Origin: Planctomycetota bacterium
GTDB lineage: Bacteria; Planctomycetota; UBA1135
NCBI GenBank assembly: GCA_030748415.1
Contig: JASMMA010000003.1
Location: forward strand, 1 to 53,671
DNA: 53,671 nucleotides
Direction: 5' to 3'
A program made the translations under genes and the position numbers. The notes under the pieces were generated by a model. The model saw only the letters and a list, made by a program, of their open reading frames with translations. It was not told the DNA's origin and searched no databases. Positions within the stretch are counted from its first letter, which is position 1, and each line of letters opens with the position of its first letter. Below are positions 25,890-34,741 of the stretch, one piece after another.

Positions 25890-28076
25890 TTACAAGATGT
25901 CGAAACTACTTGCTCTAGACAATCGGAAGTTCCCTTGTCCTGCGAAAATCACAGCTTGCGTGTGGACGGTCATTCCGGCGGCTCCGCCTGGAACAGAAAC
26001 TGGCAAGGTTGCCTCTCCATTACTGTTGGCAATGGTGTTGCCCAAAATTGTGTATGGGGCAGCGAGGAGGAGGTTAAAGCCGTACCCAGTATCAGTCAGG
26101 CCGGCGCCATTTGTGGAAATCACCATCCAAACTTTGTCACCTGAGTGGGCTCCGGACAAAATCCAGTTGTTTATTTGGCCGGCAGTAACACCAGTAGTTC
26201 CAGCCTGATCTTCTACGGTCAAGGAAACTGTTACGCCGCCTGACATGGCAACCAGGTAGCCGCTGTCAGCAAAGCCATTGGCGTCCGCGTAGGGAGCCCC
26301 AAGGATGATGTCGGTATGGAGGTCTCCATCTAAGTCACCTACCTCGTACACGAACCAACCAAAACGGTCGTCATTTCCAACACCATCGTGGCGCCAAAGC
26401 TCAACACCTGACGCGCCGCTCACTGCGCGAGCTGATCCATTATTCACAAGACCATTTGTGTCAGCCATATTTGCGTGAGAAACAAAATCCTTGATTCCAT
26501 CACCATCAAGGTCAGTGACGCCAGCTAGGCGGGAGCCAAGTTGAGTGTCAGATGTTTCTCCGTTAACTGACCAAAGAATGGAACCAGACACTCCATCTAT
26601 TCCAGAGATGTTTCCATTGTTGGATAGCCCGTTGGAGTCTGCATACTCGCTTCCGCTAACCAAATCGATTACGCCATCACCATTCACATCGGCCACGCGC
26701 AAAAGGGCGTTGCCCAAATGGGCGCTTGTGGATGTCCCATCAATTCGCCAAATGGGAGCACCGCCATTCCCAGTAAAGGAATGTATTGCACCATTACCAA
26801 CATAGTTATTAGTGTTGGCATTTGGCGTGGCTGCAACAATGTCATGAAGACCATCACCATTAAGGTCTGCCGGGATGATGATTTCCGAGCCAAGGGAAGC
26901 GTAGTCATCGGTGCCTTCAACTATCCAAAGGGCTTGGGATGTGGCTCCATCTAGCATCAAGAGGGCGCCGTTTTGGGTTTTCCCCAGAGTAGAGCGATTG
27001 GGAGCACCAACAACAATGTTCACAAGACCATCACCAGTCAAATCGTTGCTTGCATTGAAAACATCGCCCAATCGATCGTTGTGGAAATCCCCATGGACAT
27101 TCCAAATAGTTGTTCCATCAATACCAGAAACCATTCGCATGGTCCCATTCCAGTATCGGCCAGAAGCAAAGGCGTTTGGGCTAACCATGAGAATATCGGG
27201 GGCGCCATCACTGTTCACATCAGGAATGGACTTGATTTTTTCACCAAGAAGAGAGTTGTCTTCTGGGCCATAAATGCGCCACATTTCAACACCGGCATCT
27301 ACCGAAATTGCCATAGCAAACCCGTTATGCCAGAAGCCAAGAGTGTTTGATGAAGGACTGGAAGTCACCATGTCATCAACACCATCGCCATCAAGATCGT
27401 CCACAATCGACATTACTTCGCCAAGACCATTGTGATTAATGGTTCCTGAGCGATGCCAGTAGGGATAACCATTTTGACCGCGTACCACTTCAACATACCC
27501 GTTGTTTTCTAAACCGTTGGAGTCTGCTCCGGGGGCACCGAAGGCGACTTCAGGAAAGCCGTCTCCATCAAGATCGGGAAGTACTTTGCCCGAAGACCCC
27601 AAATTCTCGTGGTGTGAAAGTCCGAGTCGAGACCAAATCAGAATGCCCGTTTTGCCGTCAATCGCCTCGACAAGGCCATTCTCAATGAGACCATTTCTGC
27701 TGGAGCTTGGTTCTCGGTGAAAAAAATCCGTCACGCCGTCGCCATTCAAATCTCCTGCTGCTGTAAACAACTTTCCATACTGTTCGCCATCATTTAAGCC
27801 ATCTCTGCGCCAAAGCACACTGCCGTCTGCGCCAGAGTGGGCCTGTACCATTCCATTCATAGTGAGGGCATTGGTTGAAGCCGAAAAGTTGGTGGTGACA
27901 ATGTCCAAGAGACCATCACCATTCAGGTCATAAGAGCCACCAGCTTTACCAGAGCCAAGGAGTTCAAAACTAGCGGCGCCATCTGCGCGCCATAATGGGG
28001 CTGAAGCAGATGAGCCTTGAGCCAACAAGGGCGAGGAAAAGATTAGGAGTGCGAGGGGTAGGGCGAATCGGGACAT
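25890..28076 (-). CDS. Secreted FG-GAP/VCBS repeat beta-propeller protein with C-terminal module
   Basis: 728 residues from ATG 28076, which begins a signal peptide (RFALPLALLIFSSPLLAQG); the frame upstream to 28193 lacks such character. About ten repeats of roughly 63 residues follow, each with a calcium-loop motif of DLNGDGxxDIV type, then an N-G segment and a closing xxWRxDG (for example DLDGDGFPEVAFGAPGADSN). This is the FG-GAP pattern of integrin-like propellers. The last ~110 residues (starting VSLTVEDQAGTTG) form a different beta-rich domain ending SRASSFDIL, which resembles the ends of four other secreted proteins in this window. The leader before the ATG is pyrimidine-rich with no Shine-Dalgarno site. 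Probable surface or extracellular protein. Confidence 0.93.
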   Translation of the reverse strand: MSRFALPLALLIFSSPLLAQGSSASAPLWRADGAASFELLGSGKAGGSYDLNGDGLLDIVTTNFSASTNALTMNGMVQAHSGADGSVLWRRDGLNDGEQYGKLFTAAGDLNGDGVTDFFHREPSSSRNGLIENGLVEAIDGKTGILIWSRLGLSHHENLGSSGKVLPDLDGDGFPEVAFGAPGADSNGLENNGYVEVVRGQNGYPYWHRSGTINHNGLGEVMSIVDDLDGDGVDDMVTSSPSSNTLGFWHNGFAMAISVDAGVEMWRIYGPEDNSLLGEKIKSIPDVNSDGAPDILMVSPNAFASGRYWNGTMRMVSGIDGTTIWNVHGDFHNDRLGDVFNASNDLTGDGLVNIVVGAPNRSTLGKTQNGALLMLDGATSQALWIVEGTDDYASLGSEIIIPADLNGDGLHDIVAATPNANTNNYVGNGAIHSFTGNGGAPIWRIDGTSTSAHLGNALLRVADVNGDGVIDLVSGSEYADSNGLSNNGNISGIDGVSGSILWSVNGETSDTQLGSRLAGVTDLDGDGIKDFVSHANMADTNGLVNNGSARAVSGASGVELWRHDGVGNDDRFGWFVYEVGDLDGDLHTDIILGAPYADANGFADSGYLVAMSGGVTVSLTVEDQAGTTGVTAGQINNWILSGAHSGDKVWMVISTNGAGLTDTGYGFNLLLAAPYTILGNTIANSNGEATLPVSVPGGAAGMTVHTQAVIFAGQGNFRLSRASSFDIL

Positions 28077-28233
28077 GGTTTCGATGTGAAGGAAGTCGTG
28101 TTGGAGAACAACCTCCATCTTAGGGCTCAATTCGAGAATTTGGGACCTTTTTTGGAACTTCCTTTTGAGTGCGCGGACAATGAAGCCTATCACAAAAAAA
28201 TGGCTTGTGGAAAAGTTTATAACCCCTTACCGT

Positions 28234-29250
28234 TTATGTACTTAGGTAGGCTCTTATCGCCTTTTTGCCTAACCCAGACAAGGGCACCGATTCTGGTGCA
28301 ACAAACTGGTCTTTTCGGGCGCCCTCGAGGCGGAAGAAGTGGGCGTGAATTTTGTATTTTGTAATCCTGTGGCGAACGGCCCCCAAACGGCTCCCTATCA
28401 TCCCGGTCTCACCAGATTGCGACCACAAATCCTGCAGTTGACTATCAGGGCAACATTCAAGAGATGGTGGCTCCCAAAGCCCTTTTGTCCACCTCCCGGT
28501 GCAAGGACGAAGGAGGAACATGCCATCCTTTTCTGCGAGAAAGAAGCAGATGTCCAACGCTATTTCCTGAGCTCGCTTTGCTGAAAGGGGAAAGGTGGCG
28601 GCGTTTTTGCCGGCAGCGGCGCATCCGATCTTCAGAGGACAAACATCGCAATTAGGGTTTGCCGGCGTACAGATGGTTGCTCCGAGTTCCATAACCGCCT
28701 GGTTCAAAGACCCTGGCTCTTGCACTTCTGCTAGCTCTGTCATGCGGGTGGCCATCCAATTCTGTGCATGTTGATGGAGCTTTCGGTCATTTGCACGCAA
28801 ACGCAGGGCGCCGTGGCGAGCAACGACTCGACGCACATTGCCATCGACAACCCCAACAGCCTCGCCATGGGCAATCGATGCAATCGCGGCAGATGTGTAC
28901 TCCCCAATCCCCGGGAGTTCCTGCCATTCTGTTTGAGAGCGAGGGAAAGCCCCTTCACAATCCTCAGAAACAATGGAAGCCGCCTTATGGAGCATTTTTG
29001 CCCTTCGGTAATAGCCCAGGCCAGACCAAAGCCTCAGGACATCCTCTTCACTGGCTTGAGCCAAGGTATGGACATCGGGAAATTCTTCAAGGAAGCGCTC
29101 ATAATAGGGAACAACCGCATCCACCCTGGTTTGCTGAAGCATGATTTCAGAAACCCACGTTGAATAGGTGCTTGGCTTTTCGCGCCACGGGAGAATCCGC
29201 TGGCACTTTGAGTACCAAGTCAGCAGGGCGGTGGTTGCGGTAGGGAACAA
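28234..29250 (-). CDS. mutY: A/G-specific adenine DNA glycosylase
   Basis: 338 residues. Removes adenine mispaired with 8-oxoguanine. The catalytic Glu35 lies in SEIMLQQTRV. The helix-hairpin-helix is LPGIGEYTSAAI followed by catalytic Asp136 in VDGNVRRV. The 4Fe-4S ligands are C194-x6-C201-x2-C204-x5-C210. A C-terminal NUDIX-like 8-oxoG recognition domain covers about 230-338 (FLLRPCTGRWTKGLWEPPS). The frame opens with a TAG immediately before TTG 29250, so TTG is the first possible start and no ATG lies before the catalytic helix. The divergent methyltransferase ATG is only 3 bp away (29254), so each promoter must lie inside the other gene or the two regions overlap. Confidence 0.95.
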   Translation of the reverse strand: MFPTATTALLTWYSKCQRILPWREKPSTYSTWVSEIMLQQTRVDAVVPYYERFLEEFPDVHTLAQASEEDVLRLWSGLGYYRRAKMLHKAASIVSEDCEGAFPRSQTEWQELPGIGEYTSAAIASIAHGEAVGVVDGNVRRVVARHGALRLRANDRKLHQHAQNWMATRMTELAEVQEPGSLNQAVMELGATICTPANPNCDVCPLKIGCAAAGKNAATFPLSAKRAQEIALDICFFLAEKDGMFLLRPCTGRWTKGLWEPPSLECCPDSQLQDLWSQSGETGMIGSRLGAVRHRITKYKIHAHFFRLEGARKDQFVAPESVPLSGLGKKAIRAYLST

Positions 29251-29253
29251 CTA

Positions 29254-29898
29254 ATGGACAAAGACTGGGAAAAGATTTACTGGGAAGACAAAGAGGCTCA
29301 ACACTACGACAACCGCTACCGCGGGTTTCAACGTCGCATGAACAATCATCGTATTCGTTCCGTGTTGCTTAGAATGCTTAGAAAAACTGGTGGGGGCACA
29401 TTTCCTCGCAGAGTTGTTGATGCCCCTGCCGGAACAGGCCGGTTTAGCCATGAGCTGTCTCAACTTGGAATCGATATGGTTCATTTAGACCTTAGCCCCA
29501 AAATGCTCGGTGTGCTCAGGTCAAAGCATGGCCCAGGCAAAGAAGTTGTCGGGAATCTGTATCAGCCGCCGCTGGCTTTCGACGAAAATGCTGTTGTAAT
29601 GAGCTTTCGTCTTATGCAGCACTTCGACAATCCCGAGGAGCGAATTCATGCACTAAAAGGATTCGCAAAAATTGCCCCATCTGCTCTCGTTGCGTATTAC
29701 CCAGGCTGGCACCTTAAGTTCTTTAGCCGCAGGCTCCGGCACAAACTTGGACTCCCGCACAACAAACTAAGGGAATTTATTTCCAAAAAAGGGATTAAAG
29801 AAGAGGTCGAAGCCGCAGGTTGGGAATTAAAGGAACTTCGGCAATGTTTCCCCGTCTTCTCTGAAAATGTCCTTCTCCATTTGAAGCAACCTAACTAA
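29254..29898 (+). CDS. Class I SAM-dependent methyltransferase
   Basis: 214 residues. SAM-binding motif I is VVDAPAGTGRFSHEL (about 54-68) and the motif II acidic end is MVHLDLSPKML. A post-II segment VVMSFRLMQHFDNPEERI is typical of UbiE/BioC-like class I methyltransferases. The C-terminal half includes FFSRRLRHKLGLPHNK and a small-domain insertion. The substrate is unknown. Because bioC is missing from the biotin operon, a BioC role is conceivable, but nothing in the sequence supports it and the gene is 20 kb away. The stop and the next ATG overlap (TAATG at 29896-29900), linking it to the large membrane protein that follows. Confidence 0.85.
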   Translation: MDKDWEKIYWEDKEAQHYDNRYRGFQRRMNNHRIRSVLLRMLRKTGGGTFPRRVVDAPAGTGRFSHELSQLGIDMVHLDLSPKMLGVLRSKHGPGKEVVGNLYQPPLAFDENAVVMSFRLMQHFDNPEERIHALKGFAKIAPSALVAYYPGWHLKFFSRRLRHKLGLPHNKLREFISKKGIKEEVEAAGWELKELRQCFPVFSENVLLHLKQPN

Positions 29899-32765
29899 TG
29901 TCATCTCTTTTAGTCATTGCAATCGGCTTTGTCTCAACAATTGTCCTCGCAAGCTTGGGCGATGCCGCAACGATGGCCTTTGGCGGAAGTTCTATTCATA
30001 CCCTTTCCATTTTTGGGCTCATCCTTTTCTGGGTTGGCTTAGGCGCCAGGGATTCAGACCGCTCAGATAGAGCACTTCAAACTTGTGCTTGGATATGTGT
30101 TGGCACCCTTCTCCTTTTATGGACCGCGCCAATCCTTTCTGCTTGGTTTGCTTCTCCACTTCCATCATTCCAGGCATTCTTGGGCCTTGGCTTTCTCAGT
30201 GTTTTGTTTGCAACTCCGCTCCGTTGGCTCGGGCGACACTTATGTGCAAGAGTTCAAGCTCATGCTCCCCGCTCGTGGAATCAAGTGGCCTTCGGCGTTT
30301 GGCTTGCTTTGGTGTTCATTTCTCTATTAGGGGTTGGCCCCATTGTCTTCTCAATCGCGTGTGCTGCTTTAACCCTGCTTTGGCTTTTTCCATTTCCACT
30401 CCCCAACCCACGCATCCTCTCCGCGCCGCATGCCAAGTTAATTCAATTAATGCCCTTGGCTTTCATTGTCGCAAGTGGAACATTTGGGCTTCTTTGGCTC
30501 CTGCCCCATCTCGAACTTTTTGACAGCAGCACGACCAACCTAGACGGCCTTCGCATTACAACAATGGCCATTGCTGTCCTCGTTGGTGGCATCATGATTG
30601 GTGCCCCATTAGCAGAAACAAACTTTGCAGCAATTGGAGTTTCGATTCTGTCCTCATGCCTCGCATGGTCATGGACTCGTGCTGCTCAACAGCTCGACCA
30701 CTTGTCCGACGAAAAAGTATTTCGATTGATGGTGGGCAACGATGGTGTACTTTCCTTCTTCGGACTCCAAGACCGCTTAACCGAAGAGCATTGGGCATTT
30801 GCCCCCTACTTGGTCTTGCTTGTCGGCATGGTTTCTTTAGGTCTGCTGGGCGGTATTACGCGCGCTTTATTTCACCAAACCTTGTTGGACAAAAAAGATG
30901 CCATTTCCGCTGAAGGTCCTATATCCATTTTATTTTTGGCCTCGGGTTTGACCCTTGTTTTGTCTGCTGCGGCGCATCCCTGGCTTACTGAATTCCGCCC
31001 TATCGCTGCTTGGGTTTGTGCCCTTTTTGCAGTTATCTTTTGTTTATCAACTTGCCCTCGAGAGATTCCTTTGTGGATTCGAGGATGTGTAGGTATTTTT
31101 CTTTTATCTTTCCCCGTCTTTGCTGGTACCCCTCGCCAACCAAATACCGGGCACCCATTTGCGGACAATTTCTCGTACAAGGTTCTTCCGCTGAGCAACG
31201 ATAAGGAGGTTTTGTATTCCCCGCTTTCCATTGTCCGAATTATTGACCGGAATGCTGCTAAACGGCTGGGCAATCGCTTTCTTGCGAAAGGGAAAAACTT
31301 CCTTCTTGACAACAAAGATGATGGCGGCCTTTCTGTTCGGGAAGCTTTAGTTGCTTGCGCTTTAGGCAATCCAAGCGGAAGGTTCCTTCTTGCTGGCTCT
31401 TCACGGCCAGAGACGATTGAAGCTCTAAACAGAATTGGCCCAAAAGATCTTCTAGTTGTTTCGGACCCCCCTGAATTATTCCAAGCAATTTCCTCTTCTT
31501 GGGACGGCGCTTCAGGAACTAGAACACCTCCCTATCGAGCAACAATCGCAGACGCCGGAGCAGAATTCGGTCTTGTCCTTCTTCAAGATTCTGCAATTTG
31601 GGATGGCGGGCAGAACCTACTTCGAAGCTCCCAGCTTTCTGTTGCCGCATCCAAAGTAAAACAGGACGGTGTTCTAGCTGTTGTAATGAACCCTGATAAG
31701 AGCCCGATTGAGTTGGTTGGTGCTGTCGCCAAACAACTCGAGCGAGATCTTGGCTCCGCGGTTGTTTGGCTCATTCCAAATGGATGGGGAACTCCAAGTC
31801 TAGTAATAACCGGGCGAGAAAAACGCGTTGGGGCAAGGCTCACAAAACGATTAAAGAATGCTCTTGCCCAGGCCAAGCTTCCAATACAGTCGAATGATGA
31901 CCTGAGTATGCTTCAGGTTGTTCCAAAAGGAAAGGTGTCTGAACTCCCTTCCTTTTCGATTGCTGGTCCATTTCCGCGTTCGGTACACCGTCTTGCTCAT
32001 ACTGCATACAAGCGTATCGATGAGGGCGAATCCGATAAGCGGGCCGCAACACTTCTTAAAGGAATTGTCCCGTTCGCCGAGGGAACTCCTGCCGAAATCA
32101 TTCTCTCTTTTTATGCAGAACACTTGAGCGGCCAAGTGTATGAAGTAAGGGACACATTTCCTGGTGCAGAGGAATGGGAAAAGACTGAACTCTCCAAAGC
32201 TTCTCTTGACTATCTGTTTAGGGGTAGTGTTCAAAACCCATCTTCAGTTCTTCTCCGTGACTTTTGGGTTCAACTTACCCCTCTTCTTGTAGAAAAACGA
32301 GAAGTCAACTGGTGCTTTGAATATATGTCTTCCTTCTGTGACCCCGCCCAGTTTCCCGAGTGGGATCGGCCGGTTTTTCATTGGGCGCTGGGTAGCGCCG
32401 CACTTGAAATGCTGGACTATGAAAAAGCTATCTCTGAGGCTCAACTTGTACTGAGAAAAAACCCTGCCAATAGGCGTGGGCTCATCTTGCTCGCCCAAGC
32501 CAAAAGCGGAACAGGGCAAAACGCTGAAGCGGCCGATGCTTACCGGAAACTACTCGAAAACGACCCCAGCCCGAAACCTGAACTCTGGGCAGCCATTGCA
32601 GGAGAAGAGCTTGCTGCAGGTTTCCCCGATAAGGCAAAAGCAGCCGCCGAGGAAGCAATTAAGCTCGGCGGAGAAGAAGTTCTCGGGAGAGATTTGAGGG
32701 CTCTTATGGGCCTTCTCCCGCCAGAACCTATTGCTCACCCGGAGCAAGGCGGCCCCCTACGGTGA
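29898..32765 (+). CDS. Large multi-pass membrane protein with degenerate methyltransferase-like domain and C-terminal TPR
   Basis: 955 residues in three parts. Residues 1 to about 415 hold 10-12 hydrophobic spans. About 415-690 is a soluble alpha/beta region with a repeated strand-helix pattern (FLLAGSSRPETIEALNRIG, LLVVSDPPEL, FGLVLLQDSAIWDGG, GVLAVVMNPDKSP) that resembles a spermidine-synthase or Rossmann fold without a recognisable GxGxG. About 690-955 is helical with TPR-like units (ALGSAALEMLDYEKAISEA, AEAADAYRKLLENDPSP). Membrane-fused spermidine-synthase homologues with similar layout exist in large environmental genomes, so that relationship is plausible but unproven. It is translated from an ATG overlapping the methyltransferase stop. 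Function unknown. Confidence 0.75.
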   Translation: MSSLLVIAIGFVSTIVLASLGDAATMAFGGSSIHTLSIFGLILFWVGLGARDSDRSDRALQTCAWICVGTLLLLWTAPILSAWFASPLPSFQAFLGLGFLSVLFATPLRWLGRHLCARVQAHAPRSWNQVAFGVWLALVFISLLGVGPIVFSIACAALTLLWLFPFPLPNPRILSAPHAKLIQLMPLAFIVASGTFGLLWLLPHLELFDSSTTNLDGLRITTMAIAVLVGGIMIGAPLAETNFAAIGVSILSSCLAWSWTRAAQQLDHLSDEKVFRLMVGNDGVLSFFGLQDRLTEEHWAFAPYLVLLVGMVSLGLLGGITRALFHQTLLDKKDAISAEGPISILFLASGLTLVLSAAAHPWLTEFRPIAAWVCALFAVIFCLSTCPREIPLWIRGCVGIFLLSFPVFAGTPRQPNTGHPFADNFSYKVLPLSNDKEVLYSPLSIVRIIDRNAAKRLGNRFLAKGKNFLLDNKDDGGLSVREALVACALGNPSGRFLLAGSSRPETIEALNRIGPKDLLVVSDPPELFQAISSSWDGASGTRTPPYRATIADAGAEFGLVLLQDSAIWDGGQNLLRSSQLSVAASKVKQDGVLAVVMNPDKSPIELVGAVAKQLERDLGSAVVWLIPNGWGTPSLVITGREKRVGARLTKRLKNALAQAKLPIQSNDDLSMLQVVPKGKVSELPSFSIAGPFPRSVHRLAHTAYKRIDEGESDKRAATLLKGIVPFAEGTPAEIILSFYAEHLSGQVYEVRDTFPGAEEWEKTELSKASLDYLFRGSVQNPSSVLLRDFWVQLTPLLVEKREVNWCFEYMSSFCDPAQFPEWDRPVFHWALGSAALEMLDYEKAISEAQLVLRKNPANRRGLILLAQAKSGTGQNAEAADAYRKLLENDPSPKPELWAAIAGEELAAGFPDKAKAAAEEAIKLGGEEVLGRDLRALMGLLPPEPIAHPEQGGPLR

Positions 32766-32768
32766 CGC

Positions 32769-32795
32769 TGACCCAATCCGCTGGGTCACTCTCTT
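32769..32795 (+). terminator. Probable rho-independent-type terminator after the membrane/TPR gene
   Basis: TGACCCA at 32769-32775 pairs with TGGGTCA at 32782-32788 around a 6-base loop, followed by CTCTCTTTT. It starts 4 bases after the stop codon. The stem is 7 bp and the T tract is interrupted, so strength is uncertain. Confidence 0.55.
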
Positions 32796-32946
32796 TTCCA
32801 AGTCTCGATTAAATAAAGGTTTAGATAAGTTTATGTGAATAGACCTAGCCCCTGTGCATTTTTCAATTTCTCCCCCTTCTCCCTCCTCCGGGCATAAAAG
32901 CCTGTTATCTTGTATTGGGCTAGGCACCTCCGCCGAGACCTTCTTA

Positions 32947-32967
32947 CTTTCCCCTTTCCCCTTTCCC
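32947..32967 (+). repeat. Three tandem CTTTCCC heptamers in the 5' leader
   Basis: Three perfect copies of CTTTCCC end 15 bp before ATG 32983. The unit length is not a multiple of three, but the array is outside the coding region from the chosen start. It could vary in copy number and alter leader or promoter spacing, or simply be part of the pyrimidine-rich leader seen before several secreted genes here. Confidence 0.8.
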
Positions 32968-32982
32968 CTCGCAATAGAAACA

Positions 32983-34680
32983 ATGCGCAAATCCCTTGCT
33001 CTTGCCGTGGCTGTTCTCGTGGCCACTCCCCTCGCGGCACAAAACGCTCGCGCCCCTCAGCTCCTTAGTAGCGGCTCTCAAGTTTATGGCCCATCGGTTG
33101 TCTCTTCCGGCGACCTTTCTGCCGTTGCTTGGAAAGACGCTGCAACAAATGATATTTATGTCTCTACCTCCGATGGTCGCGGAACCTCTTGGTCCGCCCC
33201 TGTCCGTGTGGACGATGACACCACTGGCGCTTGGAAAGGTGTTTACGACTACTCCATGGCTGTTGATGGCGGATCCATCTATCTCGCATGGCGGGATGAA
33301 AGGAATGGCGTAGATGACTGCTACTTCAGCGTCTCTAACGACAATGGCGCGACTTGGTCCGCCAACACTCGCCTTGATGATGGAAATACTCCAGGTGCGA
33401 AGTCTGTGGACCAAGCTCAAATCAGTGTTTCTGGTTCAAATGTTTACGTCGTGATGCGTGTGGACAAGCCAACTGGTTCTGGAGAAAACATTTGGCTGGC
33501 TTCATCAAACGATGGTGGAGTAACCTGGAATCCAAGTCTTCGAGCTGACAGCGACTTGGGTGATTGTGATTACCAAGATGTTTGTGGTGACGGCGCCAAT
33601 GTGTATGTCGTTTTCTGTGATGACCGCAACGCTACCTCCGATGATGACCTCTTCTTCATCATGTCCCATGATGGTGGCCTTTCCTGGATGATGCCTGAAG
33701 TTCAAATCGATCCTTCCGGCCCTGCAAATGGGGACATTGAAGGAACCGAAATCCACCTTTCTGTTATAGGACAGAACGCAGTAGTTGCCTGGATGGAAGA
33801 TGAACTCCTTTCTTCTTCTGCTGATGAAGAAGTTCACTTCATGTACTCCGCTGACGGCGGCCACTCATGGAATCCAGAAGTTGTCCTTCATACTGGCTCC
33901 GATGGTGACAACCAGTACCTCGCCTTTGACGGAAGCACCGTCGCTGTTGCTTGGGAAGACAATAGCCTTGGCTCGGATGAAATATCCGTTGCCATCAGCT
34001 CTGACTTTGGTGCAACCTGGACCACTTCCATGGTTTCATCTGGGGGCGGTGGATACCCAACAGTCGCTGGTAACGGCGATACCTGGGGTGTTGCATGGAC
34101 AGGCCCTTCATACCCTGAAGGCTCTATGCTTGCCGTTTCCCGGGATTATGGTGCCAGTTTTAACGCCTCAGTTGATTGTGCAGCTGGCTCCATGGGCGAC
34201 AGTGACTATGCCGAAATGTCCCACAATGCTCTGTACAACAACTTCGTTTGTGCATGGCTTGATGATGACCTCGGAACCAACAGCTGCTACGCAGGTGGCG
34301 CACGCTCTGCAACATTGACACCTGTAAGTGCAAGTTTCACTCCTGGCGACACCATCCACTTCGAAGCCTCTGGTTTCCCAGCTTCAGATTCCGGCAGCAC
34401 CTTTGTTGCGCTGCTCTCAAGCGGAACAGGGAACTACATGACTCCATTTGGTGACAACCGAAGTACCGGCCTTTTGGACAACCCTTACATTCCATCCAAG
34501 ATGCCTCTTCTCTCTGGAACCATTGATGCATTTGGAAATGGAAGCACTGCAGTTGGTGCCTTGACTATTCCAGGTGTACCTGCGGGCTCAATTTTCTACA
34601 CAACTGGCGTTGCCTTCACGAAGACTGGTGGATATGTCTTCGGTGACATTTCCGATGTTGCAGAAATTGTAATTATGTAA
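32983..34680 (+). CDS. Secreted Asp-box (BNR/sialidase-like) propeller protein with C-terminal module
   Basis: 565 residues from ATG 32983, chosen for its signal peptide (MRKSLALAVAVLVATPLAAQ); the open frame upstream to 32854 is pyrimidine-rich leader. At least seven Asp-box motifs S-x-D-x-G-x-(T/S)-W recur about every 55-65 residues (for example SNDNGATW, SHDGGLSW, SADGGHSW, SSDFGATW), each preceded by strands such as VAWEDNS. This is a six- or seven-bladed sialidase-type propeller, but no conserved sialidase Arg triad is recognisable, so it may only bind. The last ~125 residues (from ATLTPVSASFTPGDT to VAEIVIM) form a separate beta domain like that on other secreted proteins here. No Shine-Dalgarno site. 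A strong terminator follows. Confidence 0.9.
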   Translation: MRKSLALAVAVLVATPLAAQNARAPQLLSSGSQVYGPSVVSSGDLSAVAWKDAATNDIYVSTSDGRGTSWSAPVRVDDDTTGAWKGVYDYSMAVDGGSIYLAWRDERNGVDDCYFSVSNDNGATWSANTRLDDGNTPGAKSVDQAQISVSGSNVYVVMRVDKPTGSGENIWLASSNDGGVTWNPSLRADSDLGDCDYQDVCGDGANVYVVFCDDRNATSDDDLFFIMSHDGGLSWMMPEVQIDPSGPANGDIEGTEIHLSVIGQNAVVAWMEDELLSSSADEEVHFMYSADGGHSWNPEVVLHTGSDGDNQYLAFDGSTVAVAWEDNSLGSDEISVAISSDFGATWTTSMVSSGGGGYPTVAGNGDTWGVAWTGPSYPEGSMLAVSRDYGASFNASVDCAAGSMGDSDYAEMSHNALYNNFVCAWLDDDLGTNSCYAGGARSATLTPVSASFTPGDTIHFEASGFPASDSGSTFVALLSSGTGNYMTPFGDNRSTGLLDNPYIPSKMPLLSGTIDAFGNGSTAVGALTIPGVPAGSIFYTTGVAFTKTGGYVFGDISDVAEIVIM

Positions 34681-34700
34681 GGTTCAAATCCTTATGCTTT

Positions 34701-34732
34701 GAGCCCCCTCGGAGGTCTCTTCGAGGGGGCTC
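34701..34732 (+). terminator. Strong rho-independent-type hairpin
   Basis: GAGCCCCCTCG at 34701-34711 pairs perfectly with CGAGGGGGCTC at 34722-34732 around a 10-base loop, followed by TTCCATTTC. It ends the Asp-box protein transcript. Only 9 bases separate it from the ATG of the next gene. Confidence 0.85.
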
Positions 34733-34741
34733 TTCCATTTC

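Noticed and set aside
29254..29898. Assignment of the methyltransferase as BioC
   Set aside because: It has only generic class I motifs and lies about 20 kb from the biotin genes; no BioC-specific feature could be pointed to.
34678..34694. A perfect tRNA T-arm look-alike (TAAGG, TTCAAAT loop, CCTTA)
   Set aside because: Upstream sequence is the coding end of the Asp-box protein and no acceptor, D or anticodon arms or CCA follow; most likely chance, although it could resemble an attachment-site remnant.
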